Below are positions 55,145-63,896 of a stretch of DNA of 64,000 nucleotides, one piece after another. A model generated the notes under the pieces. That model did no database searches. It was not told the DNA's origin and saw only the letters and a list, made by a program, of their open reading frames with translations. Position 1 is the first letter of the stretch; each line of letters starts with the position of its first letter. The translations under genes were made by a program, and so were the position numbers. The DNA comes from Bradyrhizobium septentrionale (lineage in GTDB: Bacteria; Pseudomonadota; Alphaproteobacteria; Rhizobiales; Xanthobacteraceae): assembly GCF_011516645.4 (NCBI RefSeq), contig NZ_CP088285.1, positions 372,001 to 436,000 on the forward strand. The letters are read 5' to 3'.

Positions 55145-56035
55145 ATGATGAAAATCGAGAAAGCGCCTGTTCCCCTGATCGTCCCCAATCCGGACGATCC
55201 GCGCCTGACCGAGCGCGTCACGGGCACCGACCAGACCGGCGCGGCGGTCGAGATCAGGGTGCCGGTGGAGCGGCCGCTGACGCTATATCTCAATGCGCAG
55301 GAGATCGTCACCATGATGACGATCGGCGACTATCCGGAATATCTGGCGCTCGGCTATCTCCTGAACCAGAACATGCTGAAATACGACGACGTCGTCACCG
55401 AGGTCGAGTATCACGACGACCTCGACGTCGTGGTCGTCCGCACCGAGCACAACACCAATTTCGAGGCGAAGCTGAAGAAGCGCACCCAGACCTCGGGCTG
55501 CGCGCAGGGCACCGCGTTCGGCGACCTGCTCGAGGCGGTCGAGAGCGTCGCGCTGCCCAAGGCCGAGTTGCGCACCTCCTGGCTCTACCAGATGACGCAC
55601 ACCATCAACACCATGCCCTCGCTCTATCTGGAGGCGGGCGCCATCCATGGCTGCGTGCTGTGCAAGGAAGGCACGCCGGTGTGCTACACCGAGGACGTCG
55701 GCCGTCACAACGCGGTCGACAAGATCGCGGGCTGGATCTATCGCCATGGCGTCGATCCCGCCGACAAGATCCTCTACACCACGGGACGGCTGACCTCGGA
55801 GATGGTGATCAAGACGGTGCGGATGGGAATCCCGATCCTGGTGTCGCGCTCGGGCTTCACGGCATGGGGCGTCGAGCTGGCGCGGCAGGTCGGGCTGACG
55901 CTGGTCGGGCGCACCCGCGGCAAGCGCTTCATTGCGCTATCAGGACAGGAGCGCATCGTGTTCGACCAGAACCTCGACTATGTCGAGGATGAATCCGCGC
56001 GCAACAAACGCAAGGGCGAAGCGCGTGACGACTGA
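55145..56035 (+). CDS. fdhD: Formate dehydrogenase accessory sulfurtransferase FdhD
   Basis: 296 residues from ATG 55145 (or 55148); GTG 55115 is possible but adds unlike residues. FdhD features: [11 protein letters not shown], the sulfur-carrying cysteine region [15 protein letters not shown] and [14 protein letters not shown]. It delivers sulfur to the molybdenum site of formate dehydrogenase. The cysteine motif has a single Cys and not the CxxC of E. coli. It overlaps mobA if that starts at 56025. Confidence 0.93.
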   Translation: MMKIEKAPVPLIVPNPDDPRLTERVTGTDQTGAAVEIRVPVERPLTLYLNAQEIVTMMTIGDYPEYLALGYLLNQNMLKYDDVVTEVEYHDDLDVVVVRTEHNTNFEAKLKKRTQTSGCAQGTAFGDLLEAVESVALPKAELRTSWLYQMTHTINTMPSLYLEAGAIHGCVLCKEGTPVCYTEDVGRHNAVDKIAGWIYRHGVDPADKILYTTGRLTSEMVIKTVRMGIPILVSRSGFTAWGVELARQVGLTLVGRTRGKRFIALSGQERIVFDQNLDYVEDESARNKRKGEARDD

Positions 56036-56681
56036 CGTTATGACGCGCGTCGACCCGGCGCAGATTCCCGGCGTCCTGCTGGCGGGCGGCCTGGCGCGGC
56101 GCATGGGCGGCGGCGACAAGCCGATGCGCACGATCGGCGGCCGCACCATTCTGGAGCGGGTGATCGCGCGGCTCAAGCCGCAATGCAGCGAGCTGATCCT
56201 CAATGCCAATGGCGATCCCGCGCGGTTCGCGGCGTTCGGCCTGCCCGTGATCGCCGACACCGTGAAGGATTTTCCGGGCCCGCTCGCCGGCATTCTCGCC
56301 GCGCTCGACTGGTTCGCGGCGAACCGGCCCGAAGTGGCGCTGGTGCTGAGCGCCGCCGCGGATTGCCCGTTCCTGCCGCGCGACCTGGTGGCGCGGCTGC
56401 ATCGGGCGCTCATCGACGAAAAGGCGCAGCTTGCGGTCGCGGCCTCCGACGGCCAGTCGCATCCGGTGATCGCACTGTGGCGCGTCGACCTGCGCGACGA
56501 GCTCCGCCACGCACTGGTCGTGGAGGACATGCGCAAGATCGACCGCTGGACCGCCCGTTACAGGCTCGCCACCATGGCCTGGCCGACCACGCCGCTCGAC
56601 CCGTTCTTCAACGCCAACACGATGGACGACATCGCGGAGGCCGAGCGGCTGGCGGCGCTGGACGCGGCCGGCGCTCAATAG
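56025..56681 (+). CDS. mobA: Molybdenum cofactor guanylyltransferase MobA
   Basis: 218 residues from GTG 56025 (AAGGGCG before it, overlap with fdhD); ATG 56040 is an alternative giving 213. The nucleotide-binding motif [16 protein letters not shown] begins near residue 18, and [18 protein letters not shown] and [12 protein letters not shown] follow. It attaches GMP to molybdopterin to give MGD, needed by the formate dehydrogenase. A short hypothetical gene is convergent downstream. Confidence 0.94.
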   Translation: MTTDVMTRVDPAQIPGVLLAGGLARRMGGGDKPMRTIGGRTILERVIARLKPQCSELILNANGDPARFAAFGLPVIADTVKDFPGPLAGILAALDWFAANRPEVALVLSAAADCPFLPRDLVARLHRALIDEKAQLAVAASDGQSHPVIALWRVDLRDELRHALVVEDMRKIDRWTARYRLATMAWPTTPLDPFFNANTMDDIAEAERLAALDAAGAQ

Positions 56682-56690
56682 AACCGGGTC

Positions 56691-57026
56691 TCAATAGAGC
56701 TGCGTCTCAATAGAACTGGGCTTGGGGAATTCCTGCAGCAGCTGCGCCCAGATCACCGCGAACGCGATCAGGCCGCCGGCGCCGAGCGCCGCCGTGAACC
56801 GCGGCAATCGGCCGATCGCCACCAACAGCCAGACCGGCAGGAAGAACAGGCCGAAGATCATGCCGAGCGGAATCACGGCAAGCCACTGAAAGCCGGTGCC
56901 GTCGCCCGGCGCCACATGGGCGATGGCGTAGAAGGTGTAGAGCCAGAACAGCGTGCCGGCAGCGGCAAGGACGGCGGCGATCCGGCGGAAATTGAGGGGC
57001 TGGGATGGCGTCATGGGATTGCTCAT
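56691..57026 (-). CDS. Hypothetical membrane protein
   Basis: 111 residues from ATG 57026 (MSNPMTPSQPLNFRRIAAVL). Three hydrophobic segments (about residues 14-34, 43-67 and 75-96). No family recognised. It is convergent with mobA, ten bases apart, and divergent from a 59-residue gene across 116 bases. Confidence 0.68.
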   Translation of the reverse strand: MSNPMTPSQPLNFRRIAAVLAAAGTLFWLYTFYAIAHVAPGDGTGFQWLAVIPLGMIFGLFFLPVWLLVAIGRLPRFTAALGAGGLIAFAVIWAQLLQEFPKPSSIETQLY

Positions 57027-57142
57027 CCCCCTTGGTCGCAATCCTTGCCTGGCGAGTTCACTGACTGCCGGCCCGCCCTGGCTTGAATTGGTGCGCGACC
57101 GGCCGCGACACACCGGCATCGCAAGACCAAGCGGCCGGTGGG

Positions 57143-57322
57143 ATGATCGACTTCCTCTGGGGTATCGTGGTTTTCATCGCGCGGGCGATCAATTTCGCCC
57201 TCGACGTTGCGATCGGCTATGACCGGATGAAGCGCCTCGCCGGCCAGATGACCGGCGCCGACAGGATCGTCGCCGTGCCTGATGACCCCAAGGCCAAGGT
57301 CGAAGCGCAAGGTCGCGGATAA
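57143..57322 (+). CDS. Small hypothetical protein with a hydrophobic N-terminus
   Basis: 59 residues, MIDFLWGIVVFIARAINFAL forming one likely membrane helix, followed by a charged C-terminal tail. The preceding GGTGGG might be the ribosome-binding site. No family recognised. Confidence 0.5.
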   Translation: MIDFLWGIVVFIARAINFALDVAIGYDRMKRLAGQMTGADRIVAVPDDPKAKVEAQGRG

Positions 57323-57766
57323 CGCACGGCGGCCGGATTGACCCGCGCCGGCTCGCTATCCCGCATGATCAGTCGGTCCGCTGACTGACAGGCCGCCCAG
57401 GCTTGGCAACCCTTGCCGATCGGCTCTCTCTCGGGGGCTGGCTACGCACCCGGAATCTCTTCCGCAGGCGCTGCGTGTCGACCGCCAGCACTTCTTCGAG
57501 TGTTGTGTTCCTAAATCGAAGCCTTCTTAACATCGCACCGCTCCCTGAGCGGGTGGGAGCCCCGTTGGTTGCTCAACCACCGAGGCCGACGACGGGGCCC
57601 ATGTCGGTGGTGGAGGATAACCAGCGACGGGACGCTTTGATCCAAGGCAACCATTGCACCTTCGTCTCACGTCACGCGCCATCGCACTACCCAGCGGATA
57701 TACCTCCAAGTTTCCAATGCACGGGGTGACCGGAAAACGATAACGTACATCGCAGGAGTAGCAGCT
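57323..57766. other. Non-coding stretch
   Basis: About 440 bases between small genes. Open frames here have no protein-like character. Some inverted GC-rich segments are visible near 57535-57600 but no clear repeat or RNA. It presumably includes the promoter of the 102-residue gene. Confidence 0.4.
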
Positions 57767-58075
57767 ATGCCTCGCGCGCCTTCGATCGTGCCGCATCAAA
57801 TCGACCACGACACCTATCTGGTGCTGAACGATTTTGGCCGGCTTGGCCGTGCCTGGTGCGAAACCGACGAAGGCACCGACCGGAAAACGCTGATCCGCCG
57901 ACTGCTGGAGGACCAGTACAGCCATCCGGTCCGCATCGTGGCCTTCAACACCAACGAAGGATGGTCCCGCGACGTGACGACCGATATTGCCGACGAGCTT
58001 CGGCGCCGTTTCGTCGAATACGATGAGGTCCCGCGCTCGGTGCTGGAGTTCGTCGAGATGGCCATGCGGCACTGA
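57767..58075 (+). CDS. Conserved hypothetical protein
   Basis: 102 residues from ATG 57767 with GCAGGAG upstream. Begins MPRAPSIVPHQIDHDTYLVL; soluble, with alternating charged and hydrophobic residues typical of a small alpha/beta fold (YLVLNDFGRLGRAWCETDEG). No recognised domain. It is the last chromosomal-type gene before the low-GC region leading to the mobile element. Confidence 0.65.
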   Translation: MPRAPSIVPHQIDHDTYLVLNDFGRLGRAWCETDEGTDRKTLIRRLLEDQYSHPVRIVAFNTNEGWSRDVTTDIADELRRRFVEYDEVPRSVLEFVEMAMRH

Positions 58076-58905
58076 GCCGGATCGGCAACCGCAACGCCGA
58101 TGCCCGCTAACGTCGCGATGGCACGGCGCGCGCCAAAACAGTGATTTTCCCAGCAATTACAAGGCGATATACTCTGTCCAGTCCTCAGCGCGAAAATAAT
58201 TCTGTTTTCACGAACAGCGAATCCGGTGTAGAGTGCGCCCATCTCACCCGATCGAGGGGCGCTTCGCGATCGTCACGGGTGTTGTGGTGAGATGCGGTGG
58301 ACGCGGAATGCGCCAATCGACGAATGCGCATGAGGCGGACGGCGAAGTCGTGTGGTCCTGACGTCCAGCGTTTTCTTCGCGCGCCAAGAATGCAAGAAAG
58401 CCCTGTCCCACAAGGACTTCTGCAATTTCTGCCAATCAGGACAACGCCCGCCCAAAACTGACAGGCCCCAATAGGCCCTATTTCATCGATGAAAATGATC
58501 GGATTCCAGCCGCAAAATATTTTTCATGGGCTGAATAGCGCGAATTATTTTGTAGAGATTACAATAGGATAGCTTTCCGAAATTCGGAATCAGCTCACAC
58601 GGCCGGCCATTTTGAAATGTGGCCAAAAAGCGACCGTGCGTCAAATTTTGCTAAATTTTGCTGTGATCGCAACAGGAAAGGGATCAATAAGAGTGACCGC
58701 CTTTTCGGTTGCCATTTCAATGACTTATCGCGCGGCGTGACTTGACTTGTGAGCCTCGGCGGATCACGGTGTCATATCGGCGGGCCTAGGTAGGCAGCAG
58801 CCGATTTCAGAGCCTTCGAGGCTCATTCAAACAAACAGCTGTCTTGTCGCGCGGAGGGCCCATCACGCCAGCCGTCGGAGCCGCACGCGCGCGGAGGGAT
58901 ATTCG
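58076..58905. other. Low-GC non-coding region at the left edge of the mobile element
   Basis: About 830 bases with no credible gene on either strand. 58440-58720 is clearly AT-richer than its surroundings and contains the tandem AAATTTTGCT (58643-58652 and 58653-58662). No tRNA or obvious attachment core is visible. Composition change and position suggest the junction between chromosome and element lies here. Confidence 0.5.
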
Positions 58906-59202
58906 ATGACTGTTCGCAAACCAGCGCAAGCCGCACCGCGCCAGACCACCGAGGCGCACGAACCGCGCCGCATGCTCAACGAAACACAGGTCCGGGAGAT
59001 CGTGCCGGTCAGCCAAGCGACGCTGTGGCGGATGGAGAAAGACGGCCTGTTTCCGCGCGGGACCTTCATTTCGGCAAATCGGAAAGTGTGGTTCGCCGAC
59101 GAGATCATCGCTTGGCAGGCCTCGGTCGATGGACGCCGACGCGGGAAGCATCACTACCCGAAGGGCGCACGAAAGTCGGAGGACGAACATGCCGATCAGT
59201 GA
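58906..59202 (+). CDS. AlpA-family helix-turn-helix regulator
   Basis: 98 residues; the core ETQVREIVPVSQATLWRMEK followed by PRGTFISANRKVWFADEIIAWQ is the AlpA/excisionase-like winged helix-turn-helix typical of prophages and integrative elements, where it controls excision or integrase expression. The first 25 residues are a disordered extension. First gene of the element visible here. Confidence 0.85.
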   Translation: MTVRKPAQAAPRQTTEAHEPRRMLNETQVREIVPVSQATLWRMEKDGLFPRGTFISANRKVWFADEIIAWQASVDGRRRGKHHYPKGARKSEDEHADQ

Positions 59203-59369
59203 ACGGCGTGGAGCCGTCTCGAAAAGCTAACGGCCGCACGCGCGCGAACGGTGCGGCCGGGATTGCCGTGGTGCTTTGCAGAATGTGGAACGACTGAATA
59301 GTACCACGAAATCTCCTGACCGCCATAGCCGCGCCGACGTGCTGGCCTTCCCAAACGGGAGGGACTGCA

Positions 59370-60272
59370 ATGCATTCCGAATTGAGTCTGGCCGACATCG
59401 ACCGTCTGACCAACGGCAAGTTCGGCAAATTCGATGCAATATGCCCGTGCTGTTCGGCAAGTCGCAAACCATGCAACCGACTTAAAAAAGTTCTGCGCAT
59501 ATGGCGGAAGCACAGCGACTTCGCGAGCTACCACTGCGCTCATTGCGGGACCAAGGGGTACGCGACTGATGGCTCCCTCTCGTGCAATGCCGGCGACGTG
59601 GCGAAGCGCCGAGCGGAAGCGGAAGCCGACCATGCTGAGGTCGTGGCGCGCAGTCATGGCAAAGCGAGGTGGCTCTGGCGGCAATCGCTACCGATCAAGG
59701 GCACCGCCGCCGAACGCTATTTACGAGGGCCTCGCGTCTATCCTGGGCCGATCCCGCCGACATTGCGGTTTCTGCCGCCGCGTGACGGTCATCCGCCAGC
59801 TATGATCGCGGCCTTCGGCGCAGTGCGCGAGAGCCGCATCGCAGATGACGGCACCTCGGTGCTTGAGATAAACGGCGACGATGTCCGGGCCGTCCATCTA
59901 ACCAAGCTGCGGGCAGACGGATCGGGCAAGGCCGGCACCGACGGCGACAAAATCATCATCGGTCAGCAAGTGACTGCGCCGATCTGGCTTTCACCGATCA
60001 CCGACAACATGGCTGTCGCGGTTGCGGAAGGCATCGAAGACGGGTTGTCGATATTAGCGGCGCTTGGCGTTGGCACCTGGGCTGCTGGCTCGGCCTGTCG
60101 GTTGCCAGCACTGGCAGAGTATGTCCCGGATTTCATCGAGACGGCCACTATTTACGAAGACGAGGACGAAGCGGGACGGCGCAATGTTGCGGAACTGGCG
60201 CGGCGATTGCTGGCGCGGCGGATCGAAGTGCGGCGCGCCAACCTGACAAAACTGCTGGCGATGGTGTCATGA
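59370..60272 (+). CDS. Zinc-finger/Toprim primase-like protein of the element
   Basis: 300 residues, ATG 59370 with GGGAGGGA at 59357-59364. An N-terminal zinc-finger (CPCC, then CAHCG) is followed by a Toprim domain with Glu220 in VAEGIED and Asp264/Asp266 in YEDEDEAGR. Such proteins prime DNA synthesis or act as regulators in phages and plasmids. Its stop overlaps the AAA ATPase start (ATGA), so primase and helicase are coupled. Confidence 0.85.
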   Translation: MHSELSLADIDRLTNGKFGKFDAICPCCSASRKPCNRLKKVLRIWRKHSDFASYHCAHCGTKGYATDGSLSCNAGDVAKRRAEAEADHAEVVARSHGKARWLWRQSLPIKGTAAERYLRGPRVYPGPIPPTLRFLPPRDGHPPAMIAAFGAVRESRIADDGTSVLEINGDDVRAVHLTKLRADGSGKAGTDGDKIIIGQQVTAPIWLSPITDNMAVAVAEGIEDGLSILAALGVGTWAAGSACRLPALAEYVPDFIETATIYEDEDEAGRRNVAELARRLLARRIEVRRANLTKLLAMVS

Positions 60273-61459
60273 CAGTTAAAGCCGACGCCAACCAAGTACA
60301 CCGAGATTTTGGCGCGGCGGCGCTGCGCGACATCACTGACGGTGTTTTGCCGGACCAGAACGCGCCCACGGCCGTTGCCGTTCAGCCGCTGGTAATGACG
60401 CTATTTGACGATGCGGCGCAGGCCACGAACAAACGCTGGATCATGAAAGGCCTGATCGCACGGGGTGAGACCTCTTCGCTGATCGGGCCACCGGGCTGCG
60501 GCAAGTCGGCCCTCGAGGCTGACCTCGCAGTGCATTGCGCGCGGCAGGCAGATTTTTTGGGCCATCGCGCCAAGGAAAAATGCGGTGTGCTCGTCCTCGC
60601 ACTTGAGCGCGGCGATTTGTATGAGCGCCGGTTTGCCGCCTACCGGCAACGCGATCAGGTGACAGGACTTCCCATTGCCATCGTGAAGACTGTTGTCGAT
60701 CTGCTCAATCCTTCTTGTGTTGATGTGATCGCGGTGACGCTGTGCGATGCTACGCGGCGATTGGGTCACGAAGTGGGTCTGCTAATCATCGACACCTACA
60801 ACAAGGGCATCGCCATCGGTGGCGGCGATGAGGACAAGGCCAAGGATCAGAACCGCGTTGCCGCCCATCTGCGGAAGCTACATGAGCTTGCCAACATCCA
60901 CATTGCTTTGGTCGGCCATACCGGCAAGGACGAATCACGCGGCGCACGCGGATCGAATGCCCATCTCGGAGACGTCGATCTCATGGTGCAGATCAGCGGC
61001 GACAGCGCGGTCAAAACCGCGAAGGTCACCAAGGCCAACGACCAGCCCGAGCGCGAAATCGCGACGTTCCGAATGAAACCATTCGTGCTGGGGCAGGACG
61101 AGGATGGTGATCCCATCGACGTGGCGATCATTGACGTCATTGACAGCGGCCCAGCGGCGGCCATGGCAAAGCCAGCGAAGCAGCTAACCAACCTCGAAAA
61201 GGCCGGACTGCGCGAACTCAACGAATGCGTTGCCGACCACGTCGAGCCGCCGCCGAATGATCCGCACTGTCCGCCTGGATCGAAAGGTGTTGCTCTTGAA
61301 ACTTGGCGCGGACGCCTGCGGCAGAGGTCCGTGATTGGAAAAAAGGGCGAAAAAGGCGAGCGGACACAATTCATGCGGATCAAAGACGGCCTGCGCGACA
61401 AGGGCCGCATCGGTATCTGGGACGATTATGTCTGGCCTGTCTGCCGCCTAACGGCGTAA
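60269..61459 (+). CDS. RepA-like AAA ATPase/helicase
   Basis: 396 residues. Walker A GPPGCGKSA with Lys79, a Walker B-like region in LLIIDTYNKG, and VGHTGKDESRGARGSNAHLGDVD typical of the RecA-like hexameric helicases in the AAA_25/RepA group. It probably unwinds DNA for replication or transfer of the element, working with the primase just upstream. The stop codon lies within the first copy of the GTAAC array. Confidence 0.87.
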   Translation: MTVKADANQVHRDFGAAALRDITDGVLPDQNAPTAVAVQPLVMTLFDDAAQATNKRWIMKGLIARGETSSLIGPPGCGKSALEADLAVHCARQADFLGHRAKEKCGVLVLALERGDLYERRFAAYRQRDQVTGLPIAIVKTVVDLLNPSCVDVIAVTLCDATRRLGHEVGLLIIDTYNKGIAIGGGDEDKAKDQNRVAAHLRKLHELANIHIALVGHTGKDESRGARGSNAHLGDVDLMVQISGDSAVKTAKVTKANDQPEREIATFRMKPFVLGQDEDGDPIDVAIIDVIDSGPAAAMAKPAKQLTNLEKAGLRELNECVADHVEPPPNDPHCPPGSKGVALETWRGRLRQRSVIGKKGEKGERTQFMRIKDGLRDKGRIGIWDDYVWPVCRLTA

Positions 61460-61575
61460 CAAGGCGTCACAAAGCGTCACAAGTGTAACGGTCTGTTACG
61501 GCCTTCGCAGCAGGCGTAACAACCGTAACAGCCGTAACACCACCCTATAAGGGTGGTTACGGTTGTGACGGTTAC
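61453..61575. repeat. Iteron-like array of GTAAC/GTCAC motifs
   Basis: Eleven copies of GTMAC: seven on the plus strand starting at 61456, 61466, 61476, 61485, 61516, 61525 and 61534, and four inverted (GTTAC/GTGAC) at 61495, 61556, 61565 and 61571. The first three repeats have a 10-base period (GGCGTAACAA, GGCGTCACAA, AGCGTCACAA). A hairpin at 61532-61562 links the two halves. Directly behind a primase and helicase, this looks like a replication origin. Confidence 0.6.
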
Positions 61576-61613
61576 GCTTGCAGGCTACTTCCTTTGGGGT
61601 GGACAGTTGAACC

Positions 61614-62054
61614 GTGTACAATTCACTCACGATGGGCGGTGCAACACACGGGCATACTTGGCGCGAGGACCAGTTCCTCGAAAGCCATCGGCGGCTCAAT
61701 GTCATGCTGCTGCATCGGGCCGGGGCGCTGGTACCGAGCGCGAGGACCGTGTGGAAATGGGCGGATGGCGGAAAAACCAACATCCTCGCCGCGCACGGCG
61801 AGATTTTTTTGAGCGGTGATTTCAAGCAGGTGATCCGATTTGGCTACATTCCGCTCATGCTCATGCATGGCGGCGAGCGGATGAGGCTGTTCTGTCCGAT
61901 CTGCAATTGTGGCGCGTATTTTCTCGCCGAACGAAAAAGCAAGTTTGCATGCAAAAAATGTTTTCGACTGGATTGGCGCTGCCGTCATCGCCGCCGCTAT
62001 AATCCGTTCGTGGAGGAAGCCGATGGCCGATCTCATAACCGATCTCGTCGCTGA
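61614..62054 (+). CDS. Element hypothetical protein with a zinc ribbon
   Basis: 146 residues from GTG 61614 (ATG 61632 also possible). The middle (HRRLNVMLLHRAGALVPSAR) is conserved-looking and the C-terminus has cysteine pairs CPIC, CNC and CKKC, suggesting zinc binding. It overlaps the next gene start by 32 bases. Function unknown; context is mobile-element. Confidence 0.55.
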   Translation: MYNSLTMGGATHGHTWREDQFLESHRRLNVMLLHRAGALVPSARTVWKWADGGKTNILAAHGEIFLSGDFKQVIRFGYIPLMLMHGGERMRLFCPICNCGAYFLAERKSKFACKKCFRLDWRCRHRRRYNPFVEEADGRSHNRSRR

Positions 62055-62326
62055 CGATCTCGACGCTCAAATTCTCACGCATCGCATGGCCGGGATCAGT
62101 GTGCGCGCCATCATGCGCCGATACGGAATGACCAAACGCGAGGTCGAGGCCGCACTGGACCGGGCGCTGCCGCAGATCAACAACGCGACGCGGATTGCCA
62201 CCATAAAATTAGAATTGGAAAGGCTCGATCAATTGATCCGGCCATTCTTCGTCAAGGCCCTCGCTGGCGACACCGCTGCCGCATCGATCTTGGTCAAGTT
62301 GAGCGAACGCCGATCATCATTGCTAG

Positions 62327-63770
62327 GAGCTTGTCTGGATAGTCGCTGTTCAAATCTGGTCGGGTCTGATTCAACATTGGGCGATGAGCAAGTATTTTCG
62401 GCCTTGGAACATCGATCAGACGCTGCTTCTGCCGCCGAATGTGCAGGACTTCGTGCCGAAAGGCCATGTCTCGCGGTTTATGGTTGATCTGGTGCGGGAG
62501 AGCCTCGATCTCAGGGAGATCATGGGCAGCTATGTGAGCGGGCTTGGGCAGCCGCCGTTTGATCCGCGGATGATGGTGGCGCTGCTGCTGCATAGCTATG
62601 CGAGTGGGCTGTATTCGTCGCGTCGGATTGCCAAGGCCTGCCGGGAGCGGAACGATTTTGTGATGATCGTGGCGCTGGATGCGCCGGATTTTCGGACGAT
62701 CAGCGACTTTCGCAAGCGACATTTGAAGGCGCTCGGCGCGCTATTCGTGCAGGTTCTGAAGTTGTGCGAGACGGCCGGGCTGGTCAAGCTCGGTCATGTC
62801 GCGCTGGATGGTACGAAGATCAAGGCGAACGCGTCGAAACACAAGGCGATGAGTTATGAGCGCATGAAGAAGCGCGAGGCGGAATTGAAGGCCGAGGTCG
62901 CTCGCATGCTGGCGGCCGCCGAGGCGGCGGATGCCTCGGAGGATGAGACTTTCGGCAACAGCGACGAACTGCCGGACTGGACCGTCGACAAGCAGAAACG
63001 GCTGGCGAAGATCCAGCAAGCGATGGCGGCGCTGGAAGCGGACGCCAAACTGGCGGCGGAGGAAGAGCGCCGCATCGAGGCCGAAAAGGAACAGCAGCGC
63101 CAGGCCGAAGGCCGCAAGAAGCCGGGCAAACCGGCGGCGCTGCCATCGGAGGAACCCAATCCCAAGGCGCAACGCAACTTCACCGATCCGGAAAGCCGCA
63201 TCATGAAGTCGAAGGATGGCTTCGTTCAGGCCTATAATGCCCAGGCGGCCGTCGATGCACATGCCCAGATCATTGTCGCGCAAGAACTGACCCAGCACGG
63301 CAGCGATCAGGGCCAGTTGGTGCCCCTGATCGAGGCCATCGAGAGCAATCTTGGCCGCAAGCCGCGGCAGGCCTCAGCGGATTCCGGCTACTGCAGCGAA
63401 GCCAATCTCGAAGCGCTCGACACACGCAGCATCGATGGCTATGTCGCGCCCGGACGCGCCAAACACCCGACAGTAGCGAACGGAAAAGTCGGCGGCCCGC
63501 TGACACAGGCCATGCGAAAGAAGATCGACGATGGCGGCTTCGAAACACCCTACCGATTGCGAAAGCAAGTGGTGGAGCCGGTGTTCGGGCAGATCAAACA
63601 GGCAAGAGGCTTCCGCCAGTTCCTGTTGCGGGGCATCGAGAAAGTGCGCGCCGAGTGGACAATGATCTGCACCGTCCATAACCTCCTCAAGCTGTTCAAC
63701 CTCGCAAACGCAGCCTGAGCCTGCTACTCTACAACAAATGCCCGTCACGAAAACATATCTGGACGGGCTC
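62327..63770 (+). mobile_element. IS1182-family insertion sequence, complete
   Basis: 1444 bases flanked by a 4-base direct duplication CTAG. Left end GAGCTTGTCTGGATA; right end (complemented) GAGCCCGTCCAGATA: an imperfect inverted repeat with 4 mismatches in 15. It carries one transposase gene. Insertion split the gene at 62023. Intact ends and frame suggest a recent event. Confidence 0.88.
62384..63718 (+). CDS. IS1182-family transposase
   Basis: 444 residues from ATG 62384. Starts with an N-terminal DUF772-type region (SLDLREIMGSYVSGLGQPPF; DPRMMVALLLHSYASG), followed by the DDE catalytic domain beginning at HVALDGTKIKANASK, a charged insert rich in Ala, Glu and Lys (about residues 165-260), a later DSGYCSEANLEAL and the C-terminal RAEWTMICTVHNLLKLF. 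Complete and probably functional. It lies entirely inside the insertion sequence, about 57 bases from its left end. Confidence 0.95.
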   Translation: MSKYFRPWNIDQTLLLPPNVQDFVPKGHVSRFMVDLVRESLDLREIMGSYVSGLGQPPFDPRMMVALLLHSYASGLYSSRRIAKACRERNDFVMIVALDAPDFRTISDFRKRHLKALGALFVQVLKLCETAGLVKLGHVALDGTKIKANASKHKAMSYERMKKREAELKAEVARMLAAAEAADASEDETFGNSDELPDWTVDKQKRLAKIQQAMAALEADAKLAAEEERRIEAEKEQQRQAEGRKKPGKPAALPSEEPNPKAQRNFTDPESRIMKSKDGFVQAYNAQAAVDAHAQIIVAQELTQHGSDQGQLVPLIEAIESNLGRKPRQASADSGYCSEANLEALDTRSIDGYVAPGRAKHPTVANGKVGGPLTQAMRKKIDDGGFETPYRLRKQVVEPVFGQIKQARGFRQFLLRGIEKVRAEWTMICTVHNLLKLFNLANAA

Positions 63771-63896
63771 CTAGGACTTGACGCGCCGCTGCGCATCGAT
63801 GCCACGCTGGTCGAGAGCTACGACAATCCGAGCAGCACAGCCGAACTCGAAGCCGCGCTCAATCTCTTGATCAACAAGCCCGCGCAATCGCATTAG

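Larger units (their letters stand above)
62023..63896 (+). pseudogene. Element protein gene split by an IS1182-family insertion
   Basis: ATG 62023 (GGAGGA at 62012-62017) starts a 141-residue protein: MADLITDLVADDLDAQILTH at the start, a helix-turn-helix-like IRAIMRRYGMTKREVEAALD region and a coiled middle. The frame is broken after CTAG at 62323-62326. The rest (GLDAPLRIDATLVESYDNPS, to TAG 63894-63896) follows the second CTAG at 63771-63774. Joined through one CTAG the 426 bases form an uninterrupted frame. It may be a phage-type small protein; no name is assigned. Confidence 0.8.

Noticed and set aside
58076..58905. tRNA or attachment site at the element edge
   Set aside because: No cloverleaf or tRNA 3' end could be recognised by eye, so no att site is annotated.
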